Assembly (NCBI RefSeq): GCF_013240295.1
Contig: NZ_JABETK010000001.1
Span: 1,178,001 to 1,242,000 of the forward strand
DNA from: Neoaquamicrobium sediminum
Lineage (GTDB): Bacteria; Pseudomonadota; Alphaproteobacteria; Rhizobiales; Rhizobiaceae
Direction of reading: 5' to 3'
Length of the DNA stretch: 64,000 bases
Shown one piece after another: positions 31,164 to 41,019 of this stretch. Below the pieces are notes generated by a model that saw only the letters and a program-made list of their open reading frames with translations, was not told the DNA's origin and did no database searches. The position numbers and the translations under genes were made by a program. How positions within the stretch are numbered: the stretch's first letter is position 1; every line of letters begins with the position of its first letter.

Positions 31164-32405
31164 TTGCTTACGGATATAGAACGCCACATTGCGGCGGGCA
31201 CCGACGGAGCCGCCATGGCGATGCGGATCGTCGCGGAGGCTGCGCGACTGATGGGCGCGCCGCGGCTGATCCCGATAGCGTCCGCGCATATCGATGGGGC
31301 GCTTTATCATGGCGATTCCGGCACGCTGTTTGCCGAAAGGCTGGTCGAGGGTGGCGCCAGGGTTTCCGTGCGGGCAACGCTCAACGTCGGCGCGCTCGAT
31401 CTGACCGGCTGCGCGCGCGTCCGGCTTGAGGAACCGGCACGGTCAATGGCAGCCCGGATGATGTCGGCGTACCGCACGCTGGGGTGCGAGCCGACATGGA
31501 CCTGCGCGCCCTATCAGGCGGGCCACCGGCCGGCACGCGGCACGGATGTGGCATGGGGCGAATCCAACGCGGTCGTCTTCTGCAACTCCGTGCTCGGCGC
31601 GCGCACCAACCGCTACGGCGACTTCCTCGACATTGCCTGCGCCATCGCCGGCCGCGCGCCCGACTATGGTCTGCACAGGCCGGAGAACCGAAAAGCGACC
31701 GTTGTTTTCGACGTTTCCGGTCTGCCATCGGATTTCGTGGAGGCCGATTTCGCGTGGCCGATCCTCGGCAGTCTCTACGGACGTGAAGTGGGCGACGCCA
31801 TCGGCGTCGTCGCCGGCATGGGTGGCAGTCCCGACGAAGACGCGCTCAAGGCGTTCGGCGCGGCGGCGGCTTCGACCGGTGCGGTAGGCCTGTTCCACAT
31901 CGCCGGCGTCACGCCTGAGGCGGCCGATTTGGAGACCGCGCTGGACCATGCCGAACCGGCTGAGGTGATCCGGGTCGACATCGGGATGGTCGCCCACGCG
32001 CGGGCGCGTCTTTCGACCGCCGAACGGCCGGACAGGATCGACGCCGTGGCAATCGGCAGCCCGCACCTTTCCAGCGAGGAACTGGTAAGGCTAGAGCGTC
32101 TGGTGGGCGGCCGCAGGCTTGCGGTGCCAATCTATGCCTGCACCGGGCGCCACGTGCTGGCGTCGCTCGGGCCGGATCGGCGTACCGCGCTGGAGAAAAC
32201 CGGCGTTATCCTCGTGGCCGACACATGCGTCGTCGTTACCCCGATCATGCCGGCACTTGCCGACGGCGTGCTGATGACCAATTCGGGCAAGTTCGCGCAT
32301 TACGCGCCCGGCAACACTGGCTATTCGGTGCTTTACGGATCGCTTGCCGAATGCGTCGAAAGCGCCGTTTCGGGGAGGCCGCAGTGGACGGGGTCCCTGT
32401 CGTGA
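31164..32405 (+). CDS. Aconitase X large subunit (AcnX)
   Basis: Catalytic subunit of an aconitase X dehydratase, 413 residues. Family blocks are SAHIDGALYHGDSG near 39, LGCEPTWTCAPYQ near 110 and GESNAVVFCNSVLGARTNRYG near 135. Others are VAGMGGSPDEDALKAFGAAAA near 220, VVVTPIM near 357 and MTNSGKFAHYAPG near 370. Characterised bacterial members are cis-3-hydroxy-L-proline dehydratases; an archaeal one acts on mevalonate 5-phosphate. The start is TTG 31164, three bases after moeB. The small subunit overlaps its end by 22 bp. No hydroxyproline genes are nearby, so the substrate is unproven. Confidence 0.85.
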   Translation: MLTDIERHIAAGTDGAAMAMRIVAEAARLMGAPRLIPIASAHIDGALYHGDSGTLFAERLVEGGARVSVRATLNVGALDLTGCARVRLEEPARSMAARMMSAYRTLGCEPTWTCAPYQAGHRPARGTDVAWGESNAVVFCNSVLGARTNRYGDFLDIACAIAGRAPDYGLHRPENRKATVVFDVSGLPSDFVEADFAWPILGSLYGREVGDAIGVVAGMGGSPDEDALKAFGAAAASTGAVGLFHIAGVTPEAADLETALDHAEPAEVIRVDIGMVAHARARLSTAERPDRIDAVAIGSPHLSSEELVRLERLVGGRRLAVPIYACTGRHVLASLGPDRRTALEKTGVILVADTCVVVTPIMPALADGVLMTNSGKFAHYAPGNTGYSVLYGSLAECVESAVSGRPQWTGSLS

Positions 32406-32809
32406 AGGGCGATGTGCTTGTCGAAGGTGCCAGCGGTACTGGCGAGGGCCTCGTGCTTTCGGCGCCGATCAGCTTCTGGGGCGGCGTCGACCCCAAATCC
32501 GGCAGGATCGCCGATGTGCGCCATCCCCAGCACGGCCGATCCATTGCCGGAACGGTGCTTTTCCTGCCGGGCACGATCGGCTCTTCGTCGGCATCCGCGG
32601 TCCTTCTGGAACTCGTCAGCGCCGGCAAGGCCCCGGCCGCGCTCGTTCTTCACGAGCCGGACGCAATCCTGCTGCTTGGGCTTGTCGTGGCCAAGGAGAT
32701 GGGCCTGCACGTGCCTATGGCTGTCAGGCTGGACAGGACCGCGTTTGCGGCTTTCGCGGGTAAGAGCGTGAGCGTCGGCGGGGACGGCATGGTTGCGGTG
32801 AAAGCCTAG
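32384..32809 (+). CDS. Aconitase X small (swivel) subunit, DUF126
   Basis: Swivelling-domain subunit completing the AcnX active site, 141 residues. Its blocks are APISFWGGVDPKSGRIADVRHP near 30 and GTIGSSSASAVLLELV near 63, typical of DUF126. The start is GTG 32384 inside acnX, with GGGGAGG spaced five bases upstream, a strong sign of coupled translation. It is followed by a MITE-like repeat. Confidence 0.85.
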   Translation: MDGVPVVKGDVLVEGASGTGEGLVLSAPISFWGGVDPKSGRIADVRHPQHGRSIAGTVLFLPGTIGSSSASAVLLELVSAGKAPAALVLHEPDAILLLGLVVAKEMGLHVPMAVRLDRTAFAAFAGKSVSVGGDGMVAVKA

Positions 32810-32825
32810 CGGTAGCGGTCTTACA

Positions 32826-33020
32826 GTGCGTCCTTCGAGGCTCGCTCCGCTCGCACCTCAGGATGAGGGAGGTGGTTTGTCGGCCCCACAGAGCAGCGCA
32901 CTCGATGCTCAACGTTCCTCATCCGGAAGAATGTTGGAGATCGAGCCCACAACATGGTCGGCACTAGAGCCAACCTTCCTCATCCTGAGGTGCGAGCGGA
33001 GCGAGCCTCGAAGGACGCAC
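32826..33020. repeat. MITE-like element, copy 1
   Basis: A perfect 43-bp inverted repeat (32826-32868 and 32978-33020) flanks 109 bp of non-coding sequence. The arms start GTGCGTCCTTCGAGGCTC. Repeats of this type are scattered through rhizobial intergenic regions. It ends eight bases from the corrected stop of the 2-hydroxyacid dehydrogenase. No transposase is present. Confidence 0.85.
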
Positions 33021-33027
33021 CTACCGC

Positions 33028-34028
33028 CTACACCCGAGACGGCAGCACTCGGTCCGGGGGCGGTGGCCGTCGAAGAAGGTGCGGATGTTGATAATCACCT
33101 TCTCGCCCATATCGATGCGGCCCTCGATGGTGGCCGATCCCATGTGAGGGAGAATCACGACCTTGCCCTTGGCGGCGAGGCGGACGAGCTTGGGATTGAC
33201 CGCCGGCTCATGCTCGAACACGTCGAGGCCCGCACCGGCCAGCTTGCCGGTCTCGAGCATCGTGACCAGCGCATCCTCGTCGATGATGTCGCCGCGTGCC
33301 GTGTTGACCACGTAAGCGGTCGGCTGCAGCAGCGCGAGCCGCCGCGCCGAAAGCAGATGAAAGGTTCCCGGCGTCGAGGGGCAGTTGACCGAGATGATAT
33401 CCATGCGGGCAAGCATCTGGTCCAGGCTGTCCCAATAGGTCGCTTCCAGCGCATCCTCGGTGGCAGGCGCCACCCGGTGGCGATTATGATAGTGGATCGA
33501 GAGGCCGAACGCCTTGGCGCGGCGGGCGACGGCCGTGCCGATGCGGCCCATGCCGACGATGCCGAGCCGCTTGCCCCAGATGCGACGGCCGAGCATCCAG
33601 GTCGGCGACCAGCCGGCCCATTTGCCGTCATCGGTCAGCATCGCCGCACCTTCGGTGAGGCGGCGCGGCACGGCCAGCATGAGCGCCATCGTCATGTCCG
33701 CCGTGTCCTCGGTGAGCACGTTGGGCGTGTTGGTGACCATGATGCCTTTGGCAGCGGCGGCGGCTACATCGATATTGTCCACGCCGTTGCCGAAATTGGC
33801 GATCAGCTTGAGGTTCTCGCCGGCCTGAGCGATCAGCGAGGCATCGATTCGATCGGTGACGGTCGGCACGAGCACGTCGGCTTCCTTGACCGCAGCGACA
33901 AGCTCCGGCTGGGTCAGCGGCCGGTCCTCAACATTCAGCCGTGCGTCGAAAAGCTCCCGCATGCGGGTCTCGATCGCATCCGGCAGCTTGCGGCTGATCA
34001 CGACGAGAGGCTTTTTCCTGCCGGCCAT
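33028..34028 (-). CDS. D-2-hydroxyacid dehydrogenase (glyoxylate/hydroxypyruvate reductase type; frameshift at 33056)
   Basis: NAD(P)H-dependent reductase of 2-oxoacids, probably glyoxylate or hydroxypyruvate. The Rossmann loop LGIVGMGRIGTAVARRAKAFG is near 150, with VVNTARGDIIDEDAL near 233 and the catalytic His in LPHMGSATIEGR near 289. A G5 run at 33056-33060 appears to lack one G. With it restored the tail reads GHRPPDRVLPSRV and stops at 33028, the family ending; as sequenced it reads on to 33021. ATG 34028 has GAGGAA upstream. Confidence 0.88.
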
Positions 34029-34210
34029 CAGTTCCTCGAATCCGGGTCTTGTTGAGACCTCTTTAACCAAGATTGGCGACACTTGGGAATGGCGTCGGCC
34101 CGGTCGCGGTTCTCGATCCTGTGTATCAAGCCGCCCTGCCGATGACAAAGAAAAAGGGCCGGTGGCAATGCCGCCGCACCCGAGCAGACTTGGGTATCGT
34201 GGGTAAGGTC

Positions 34211-34768
34211 ATGTCTTCACGCATCGTGTTTCGTGCGCTTCTGTGCAGCACGCTGGCACTGGTTTCGCTGGCTACCGTCTCCGTGACTGTGCCCCTGGGA
34301 CAGGCGGCCGCACAAACTGCGGCGGTCGGCCCCAGCGGATTACCGCTGCCGCGCTTCGTCAGCCTCAAATCAAACCGTGTGAACCTGCGCATCGGGCCCG
34401 GCATCAACTATCCGGTGGACTGGCTCTATCTGAAATCGGGCGTACCGATGGAGATCATTCAGGAGTACGACAACTGGCGGCGTGTACGCGATGCGGATGG
34501 CGCGGAAGGCTGGATCAACCAGTCGCTGCTGTCGGGCCGGCGCACGGCGGTGGCAGCACCCTGGCAGCGCGGCGAGGATACCGAACTGCTGCTGCGCACC
34601 GATCCGGACACGACGTCGCGCATCGTCGCCAAGCTGGAGCCCGGCGTGATCGGCACGCTCAAGACCTGTAACGGGCAGTGGTGCGAGATGGAATTTTCCG
34701 GCCATCGCGGCTGGATCAGCCAGACCCAGATCTGGGGCGCCTATCCAGGCGAGACCTACAAGGACTAA
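34211..34768 (+). CDS. Secreted SH3-domain protein
   Basis: Exported protein of 185 residues with a signal peptide (to about residue 36, AAAQ) and two bacterial SH3 repeats. The first reads SNRVNLRIGPGINYPVDWLYLKSG near 58 and the second LLLRTDPDTTSRIVAKLEPG near 128. Such proteins bind cell wall or act in envelope integrity; there is no catalytic domain. It is divergent from the dehydrogenase and followed by a second MITE-like element. Confidence 0.83.
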   Translation: MSSRIVFRALLCSTLALVSLATVSVTVPLGQAAAQTAAVGPSGLPLPRFVSLKSNRVNLRIGPGINYPVDWLYLKSGVPMEIIQEYDNWRRVRDADGAEGWINQSLLSGRRTAVAAPWQRGEDTELLLRTDPDTTSRIVAKLEPGVIGTLKTCNGQWCEMEFSGHRGWISQTQIWGAYPGETYKD

Positions 34769-34804
34769 GGTTTCGCTGCTTGGCACCGCTCGTGTGTGAA
34801 GTGG

Positions 34805-35024
34805 GTGCGTCCTTCGAGGCTCGCCCGCCAAGACCTTTCTCTAGCCTTACACCGAGACACGTGGCTCGCACCTCAGGATGAGGAAGGTCGTGGCCATCGG
34901 GCGCCGGTTCTGGAAGGCTATGGCATTTTCGGCTGGGCACGACCTACCTCATCCTGAGGTGCGAGCCCGCAATCCCTTGCAATGTATGATATTGCAACCG
35001 CCGGGCGAGCCTCTAAGGACGCAC
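34805..35024. repeat. MITE-like element, copy 2 (nested inverted repeats)
   Basis: Outer arms of 23 bp (34805-34827 and 35002-35024, one mismatch) match the ends of copy 1. Inner perfect 21-bp arms (34863-34883 and 34947-34967) match its inner part. About 35 bp separate inner and outer arms on each side, so the element differs from copy 1 by short insertions. It fills the gap between the SH3 gene and irr. Confidence 0.8.
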
Positions 35025-35034
35025 CCGAAAACAA

Positions 35035-35460
35035 CTACCGCGCCTTTGGCCTCAGGCGCACGACGATGTCGACATTGGCGATTTCCATGCCTTCCGGAGG
35101 TTCCGGGAGGTTGTGGACCGAAACCGGGCCGGTCTCGATGTCCATCACGCGGTTTTCGCCCTCGATGAAGAAGTGATGATGGTCCGACGTGTTGGTGTCG
35201 AAATAGGTCTTTGACCCTTCGACGGCCAGAATGCGCAGGAGGCCGGCATCCGTGAACTGGTGGAGCGTATTGTAGACCGTCGCCAGCGACACGGCCACGC
35301 CCGCAACGAGGGCTTCCTCGTGCAGCTCCTCGGCCGAAAGGTGCCTGTCTCCCTTGGCAAACAGCAACTCGGCCAGAGCAATGCGCTGCCGCGTCGGCCG
35401 CAATCCGGCATCGCGGACGCGCGTCTCGACTTCGGCGGGTTGATTGCAGTCAGTTTCCAT
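35035..35460 (-). CDS. irr: Iron response regulator Irr (Fur family)
   Basis: Haem-sensing Fur-family regulator that controls iron and haem genes in rhizobia. The 141-residue protein has the winged-helix block RDAGLRPTRQRIALAELLFAKG near 16 and LATVYNTLHQFTDAGLL near 60. The histidine cluster SDHHHFFIEGE near 91 is typical of Irr. No GCPWHD haem regulatory motif is present, as in Rhizobium-type Irr. ATG 35460 is likely; 35508 is an alternative. Divergent from fabA, the rhizobial arrangement. Confidence 0.9.
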   Translation of the reverse strand: METDCNQPAEVETRVRDAGLRPTRQRIALAELLFAKGDRHLSAEELHEEALVAGVAVSLATVYNTLHQFTDAGLLRILAVEGSKTYFDTNTSDHHHFFIEGENRVMDIETGPVSVHNLPEPPEGMEIANVDIVVRLRPKAR

Positions 35461-35691
35461 CAAGCCGATTTGCTTCCCTGATCGACGCCGCGGACCCGAT
35501 TCGGGCATTTCTCCATACGGCAATGTTGTCAATATATATTCGGTCGCAGAAATGCGATCAATAGCGGCACATTGACCCTCGATGATGCGCAAGATAGAGC
35601 GCGTCGGTGGTTTCCTGTCCGAAACAGTCTGTGATAGGGGATGGCCCTAACAGGCAGTGACAGAGCCCGGACGGCGAAGGGACGGAGGACT

Positions 35692-36207
35692 ATGGTCGAA
35701 CAGAAATCGAGCTACGATTACGAAGATCTGCTTGCCTGCGCACGCGGCGAGCTGTTCGGGCCGGGCAACGCCCAGCTTCCCTACCCGCCGATGCTGATGT
35801 TCGACCGCATTACCGACATCAGCGAGACCGGAGGCGAATTCGACAAGGGCTATATCCGCGCTGAACTCGACATACGCCGCGACCTCTGGTTCTTCCCCTG
35901 CCACTTCATCCAGAACCCGGTGATGCCCGGCTGCCTCGGCCTCGACGCCATGTGGCAGATGACGGGCTTTTTCCTGGGCTGGCTGGGCGAACCGGGCAAG
36001 GGCATGGCCCTTTCGACCGGCGAGGTGAAGTTCAAGGGCATGGTCACGCCTTCGGTCAAGAAGGTCGAGTACGGCGTCGATTTCAAGCGCGTGATGCGCG
36101 GCCGGCTGGTGCTTGGCATTGCGGACGGCTGGCTAAAGGCCGATGGCGAACCCATCTACAAGGCCACCGATCTGCGCGTCGGCCTTGCCAAGCAGGAAGC
36201 CGAATGA
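35692..36207 (+). CDS. fabA: 3-hydroxydecanoyl-ACP dehydratase/isomerase
   Basis: Introduces the cis double bond in anaerobic unsaturated fatty-acid synthesis. The 171-residue protein has the hot-dog active-site histidine in [23 protein letters not shown] near 69, with the catalytic Asp in [11 protein letters not shown] 35692 is set by GGAGGA upstream. It starts the fabA-fabB-fabI run; fabB follows 37 bp later. Confidence 0.96.
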   Translation: MVEQKSSYDYEDLLACARGELFGPGNAQLPYPPMLMFDRITDISETGGEFDKGYIRAELDIRRDLWFFPCHFIQNPVMPGCLGLDAMWQMTGFFLGWLGEPGKGMALSTGEVKFKGMVTPSVKKVEYGVDFKRVMRGRLVLGIADGWLKADGEPIYKATDLRVGLAKQEAE

Positions 36208-36244
36208 GCGGTCGGCCAACGACATCGAATTCAGGGAGCGTCAG

Positions 36245-37464
36245 ATGAGACGTGTAGTCGTAACGGGCCTGGGCATCGTTTCCTCGATCGGGAACAATGC
36301 GGACGAAGTGCAGGCATCGCTTCGCGACGCCAAATCCGGCATCAGCTTTTCCAACGATTTCGCCGAGCACGGCTTCAGGTGCCAGGTCTGGGGGCGCCGA
36401 CGCTCGACCCGACCGAACTGGTCGACCGCCGCGCCATGCGCTTCCTGTCCAAGGGCGGGGCGTGGAACCACGTCGCGATGGAACAGGCGATTGCCGATGC
36501 GGGCCTCGAAGAAGGCGACATCACCAACGAGCGCACCGGCATCGTCATGGGCTCGGGCGGACCTTCGACACGCATGATCGTCGAGGCTGCCGCGATCACG
36601 GAAAAGAACGGTAGCCCGAAGCGGATCGGCCCCTTTGCCGTGCCGAAGGCGATGTCGTCCACCGCATCGGCAACGCTGGCGACCTGGTTCAAGATCCACG
36701 GCGTGAACTACTCGATCTCGTCGGCCTGCTCGACCTCGGCACACTGCATCGGCAACGCCTACGAGCTGATCCAGTGGGGCAAGCAGGACATGGTCTTCGC
36801 GGGTGGCCACGAGGATCTCGACTGGACGATGTCGAACCTGTTCGACGCCATGGGCGCGATGTCTTCCAAGTTCAACGACAGGCCGGAAGTCGCTTCGCGC
36901 GCCTATGACCTGAACCGCGACGGGTTCGTCATCGCCGGCGGCGCGGGCGTTCTGGTGCTCGAGGAACTGGAGCACGCCAAGGCGCGTGGCGCCAAGATCT
37001 ATGCCGAAGTGGTCGGGTACGGCGCGACGTCGGACGGCTACGACATGGTAGCGCCTTCAGGCGAAGGCGCGGTTCGCTGCATGCGCCAGGCGCTTTCGAG
37101 CGTGAAGGGGGACGTGGACTACATCAACACGCACGGCACCTCGACGCCCGTGGGCGATTCCCGCGAGATGGGCGCGATCCGCGAGGTCTTCGGCGACAAG
37201 CTGCCGAACATTACCTCGACGAAGTCGCTGACGGGCCATTCGCTAGGTGCGGCCGGTGTGCAGGAATCGATCTACTCGATCCTGATGATGCAGGGCGGGT
37301 TCATCGGCGAAAGCGCCCATATCGAGGATTTCGATCCCGAATTCGAAGGCATGCCGGTAGTGCGCAAGCGCATCGACAACGCCAAGATCGATACCGTGCT
37401 CTCCAACTCCTTCGGCTTCGGAGGCACAAACGCGACGCTGGTCTTCCAGCGCCATCAGGGCTGA
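36245..37464 (+). CDS. fabB: 3-oxoacyl-ACP synthase I FabB (frameshifted at 36390)
   Basis: Condensing enzyme elongating the FabA-made unsaturated acyl-ACP. The N-terminus [18 protein letters not shown] begins at 36245. A G5 run at 36390-36394 appears one G short, and after CQVWG the protein continues in another frame as [21 protein letters not shown]. Active-site blocks are [17 protein letters not shown] (Cys), [12 protein letters not shown] (His) and [14 protein letters not shown] (His). Repair gives 406 residues, the normal size. Essential in this pathway, so an error is likely. Confidence 0.93.
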
Positions 37465-37477
37465 CGGGACCACACGC

Positions 37478-38284
37478 ATGGACGGACTGATGAAAGGCAA
37501 GCGCGGCCTCGTGATGGGGGTCGCCAACGATCACTCGATCGCCTGGGGCATCGCCAAGCAGCTTGCCGACCATGGCGCGGAACTGGCCTTCACCTATCAG
37601 GGCGAAGCTTTCGGCCGCCGGGTGAAGCCGCTTGCCGATCAGGTTGGCGCAAAGCAGGTGCTTTCCTGTGATGTCGAAGACAGCGAGAGCGTGGCCTCGG
37701 TGTTCGACACGCTGAAGAGCGAATGGGGCTCGCTGGACTTCGTCGTCCACGCGATCGGCTTTTCCGACCGCAACGAGCTCAAAGGGCTCTATGCCGACAC
37801 CACGCGTGAAAACTTCGTCCGCACGATGGTGATTTCCTGTTTCTCCTTCACCGAGGTGGCGCGAGGTGCTGCGGCGCTTATGGCGAATGGCGGATCGATG
37901 ATCACGCTGACCTATGCGGGTTCGGTGCGCGTCATGCCGAATTACAACGTCATGGGCGTTGCCAAGGCAGGGCTCGAGGCCAGCGTCCGCTACCTGGCCA
38001 ACGATTTCGGCCCGCGCGGCATCCGCGTCAACGGCCTGTCGGCCGGTCCGGTTCGTACGCTTGCAGGTGCGGGCATCTCCGATGCGCGGCTGATGTATGG
38101 CTACCAGCAGCGCAATTCACCGCTGCGCCGCACCGTGTCGCACGAGGAGGTCGGCCGGTCGGCTCTCTACCTGTTGTCCGATCTTTCTTCCGGCGTGACT
38201 GGCGAAATCCATTATGTGGATTCCGGATATCACATCGTTTCCATGCCGACACTGGACGAACTGAAGCGCACCGACGAAGGCTGA
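37478..38284 (+). CDS. fabI: Enoyl-ACP reductase (NADH)
   Basis: Final reduction step of each fatty-acid elongation cycle. The 268-residue SDR protein starts GLMKGKRGLVMGVANDHSIAWG, with the FabI-specific glycine-rich loop. The YNVMGVAKAGLEAS block near 155 has the Y-x6-K catalytic pair. DYSGYH-like YVDSGYHIVSMP ends the fold. It follows fabB by 13 bp and lies in the usual irr/fabA-fabB-fabI cluster. Confidence 0.95.
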   Translation: MDGLMKGKRGLVMGVANDHSIAWGIAKQLADHGAELAFTYQGEAFGRRVKPLADQVGAKQVLSCDVEDSESVASVFDTLKSEWGSLDFVVHAIGFSDRNELKGLYADTTRENFVRTMVISCFSFTEVARGAAALMANGGSMITLTYAGSVRVMPNYNVMGVAKAGLEASVRYLANDFGPRGIRVNGLSAGPVRTLAGAGISDARLMYGYQQRNSPLRRTVSHEEVGRSALYLLSDLSSGVTGEIHYVDSGYHIVSMPTLDELKRTDEG

Positions 38285-38380
38285 AACAGCGCAACCGACG
38301 AAAAACCAATTCTAATGAACGTCGGAAACGGTTCTTAAGGAATAACAGATATATCCTGCCAGGGTTCAGGGGACTCTGGC

Positions 38381-39913
38381 ATGGACAAAATGCATAATCC
38401 GGTAAGAAGCCTTGGCTTCCGCCTCGCGACGATTGCGGTTACTGGCGTCTGCAGTTTCGTAATCGGCCTGTGGGGCATCAAGCTCGGCTTCGGTCCGCAC
38501 ATCGGCGGTGTACCGGCTGAACTGCTGAGCGCCATGCTTGCGACGCTGTGCGCGCTTGCCGCGTCGCTTGCCGTCATGTCGTTCTTCGCTGGCGTCGAGG
38601 AATCCGCAGCCTATGTCTACAAGGAAACGCAGCTCGACAAGCTGACCGGGCTGCACGCCCGCACGGCAATGATCGGCAAGATCGCCGAATCTGCTTCAGC
38701 GACGATCCGCTCCGGCGAGCCGGTTTTCCTGATCGACATCGACATCGACCGGTTCAAGCAGATCAACGAATCGATCGGCTACAGCCACGGCGACCAGCTT
38801 ATCCGGGTATTCGCCCAGCGGCTGAAGGACCTCCTGCCCGAAGGCACCGAAATCGGCCGTATAGGCGCCGGCGAGTTCGCGGTTCTGATCCCCGACACAC
38901 CGGATACGGGCTCCGTCGACACGCTCGTCGAATATCTCATCGACAATCTCATGGAGCCCTACCAGCTTCCCTCGCACCTGCAATCGGTGAACCTGTCGGT
39001 CGGTATCGTCGCCATGCCCAAGGACGGGCTGGACCCGGTGATCCTGCTGCGCCGTTCGAACCTGGCGCTGCAACATGCGCGGGCGGGCGGCATCGGCAAC
39101 TGGTCGGTTTTCCACCAGCAGATGGGTCTCGTCGCCGAATACCGGCAGTGGATCGAATCGGAACTCCATACCGCATTCGAGCGTGGGGATTTCGTCGTCC
39201 ACTACCAGCCGCAATACGATCTGCTGAGCGGCAAGGTCGTCGGCTATGAGGCGCTTGTGCGCTGGCGGCACCCCGAGCGGGGCATGATCCCACCGCAGGA
39301 GTTCGTGCCGATTGCCGAAGAAACGGGAATGATCGCGCTTATCGGTGAATGGGTATTGCGCAAAGCATGCGCGGACGCCCACCTGATGCCGCCTGAGTGT
39401 TCCGTGGCCGTCAACATCTCGACCGTCCAGTTCATGACGAAAGACTTCCTCTCGCAGGTGCGGGGCGTCATCAAGGCAACCGGCATCGAACCGCACCGAT
39501 TAGAGCTGGAAGTCACGGAAACGGCCATGATGCAGGACCGTGAGCGAGCCGCCACCATTCTGGAGGAACTCGCCAGAATGGGGATCTCGGTAGCCGTGGA
39601 CGATTTCGGCACCGGGTATTCCAATCTTTCCTATCTGATCGATTTCACGTTCAAGAAACTGAAGATCGACCAGTCATTCGTCCGCCGGCTCGAGACGGAC
39701 GCCAATTCAGGCGCCGTCGTTTCAACCATCGTGGGTCTGTCGCGCGCGCTTGGCGTGCGCACGATCGCCGAGGGCGTGGAGACGGAAAACCAGGCAACGC
39801 TGCTCAAGGCCGCCGGCTGCGAAGTCGTCCAGGGCTATCTGTTCGGCAAACCGGCTCCATTGCAGGTGCGCGAGACCCATGTTGAGCCTCCACGACGGGT
39901 CGCAACGGCGTAG
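38381..39913 (+). CDS. GGDEF/EAL protein, probable c-di-GMP phosphodiesterase
   Basis: Membrane protein of 510 residues. Two N-terminal membrane helices (~17-36, ~45-70) precede a GGDEF domain whose motif is IGAGEF (near residue 165), so cyclase activity is unlikely. The EAL domain from ~255 is intact: YEALVRW near 289, VAVNISTVQFM, LELEVTETAMM, VDDFGTGYSNLSYL, LKIDQSFV and VQGYLFGKP. It most likely degrades c-di-GMP. It is about 100 bp after fabI and convergent with rsmC. Confidence 0.88.
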   Translation: MDKMHNPVRSLGFRLATIAVTGVCSFVIGLWGIKLGFGPHIGGVPAELLSAMLATLCALAASLAVMSFFAGVEESAAYVYKETQLDKLTGLHARTAMIGKIAESASATIRSGEPVFLIDIDIDRFKQINESIGYSHGDQLIRVFAQRLKDLLPEGTEIGRIGAGEFAVLIPDTPDTGSVDTLVEYLIDNLMEPYQLPSHLQSVNLSVGIVAMPKDGLDPVILLRRSNLALQHARAGGIGNWSVFHQQMGLVAEYRQWIESELHTAFERGDFVVHYQPQYDLLSGKVVGYEALVRWRHPERGMIPPQEFVPIAEETGMIALIGEWVLRKACADAHLMPPECSVAVNISTVQFMTKDFLSQVRGVIKATGIEPHRLELEVTETAMMQDRERAATILEELARMGISVAVDDFGTGYSNLSYLIDFTFKKLKIDQSFVRRLETDANSGAVVSTIVGLSRALGVRTIAEGVETENQATLLKAAGCEVVQGYLFGKPAPLQVRETHVEPPRRVATA

Positions 39914-39920
39914 CGCGGGA

Positions 39921-40942
39921 TCATCGCACTGCCCAAAGCACCTTGAAGCGTGTATCGCGCACCGTCTCGCCATGGCGGGCAAAAGCGCTTTCCAGCACAG
40001 CTTCGTAGGGTAGCTGCCGGTTGGCGACCATGAACAGTCTGCCACCCGGCCGCAGCGCAGCACTGGCAGCCTTGATCATGCCCTCGCCAATAGACGGTTC
40101 CGCCGCGCGCCCCTGATGAAATGGCGGGTTCATCACGATGACGTCGTATCTGCGCTCTACGGGCTCGGCCAGCAGATCGTACCAGAGAACCCGGCTTTCG
40201 ACGCTGCGCACAAGGTTGTTCATATTGGCCTTGGCTGCGACACAGGCTGAAAAGCCTGCCTCGAACAGCTCGATCGTGCGGATGGCAGGCGCGCGCTCGG
40301 CCAACTGGACAGACAGATAACCCCAGCCGGCACCGAAGTCGGCTGCGTCGCCTTCCAGATTTTCGGGCAGGTTCTCGGCCAGCAGTTTCGAGGCCGGATC
40401 GATGTGTTCCTGCGAAAAGACGCCAGGCACGGTAAGAAACCCGCCATCCAGCAGAAGGGGCGGGTTGGCTGCCTCCAGCGCCTCAATGGCGGCATCGGTC
40501 GACTCCGAGCGCATCATCCAGAAGACAACGCCATGGTTCTTCGATGCGTGATCGTCGATCGGCATCAGGTCGGCGAGGCGCTTGCGCAGGCTTGCGGCAC
40601 CATCGGTCTTGCCGCCTGCAACGACGATGCGACCGCCTTCGCGCGTACGCTTCAGCGCCTCGGCGACCCATAGTTCGTTCTGGCCGCGATGGCGCCCCGT
40701 CAGGACCAGGGTGAGATCATACCCTTCGCCGTCGGGCTGCGGAACCACCGTATGGGTTCCGCCCTCAAGCACACGGAATGTCGGGCGAAAATCCTGTTGG
40801 AGCGTGACGTTTTCAGGAATCCCGCCGGCAAGACGAAGCCGGGATCTGCGTTGAGAAAGAGAACCCTGGCGTCAGCACCCGGCCCTTCCAGCAATCCCGT
40901 ATCGAAAGGATGAAAAAGGGTCTTGAGCGTTCCGTCGTTCAT
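39921..40942 (-). CDS. rsmC: RsmC-like 16S rRNA (guanine-N2) methyltransferase (frameshift at 40816)
   Basis: SAM-dependent methyltransferase of the RsmC/RlmG type. The N-terminal half starts MNDGTLKTLFHPFDTG at 40942. At 40816-40817 (plus strand) one base of a C run on the coding strand seems missing after LPAGF. Restored, it reads PENVTLQQDFRPTFRVLEGG and continues. SAM loop ADFGAGWGYLSVQLAERAP is near 195, and catalytic NPPF in VIVMNPPFHQGR near 265. Repair gives 340 residues. RsmC versus RlmG is not certain. Confidence 0.85.
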
Positions 40943-41019
40943 TGTTGGCAGTCCTTACAAGAGAAACGGGCGCAAGCCTTTCGGCTGCGCCCGCCCCCCT
41001 CAAAGCAGTCAGTCAGATA

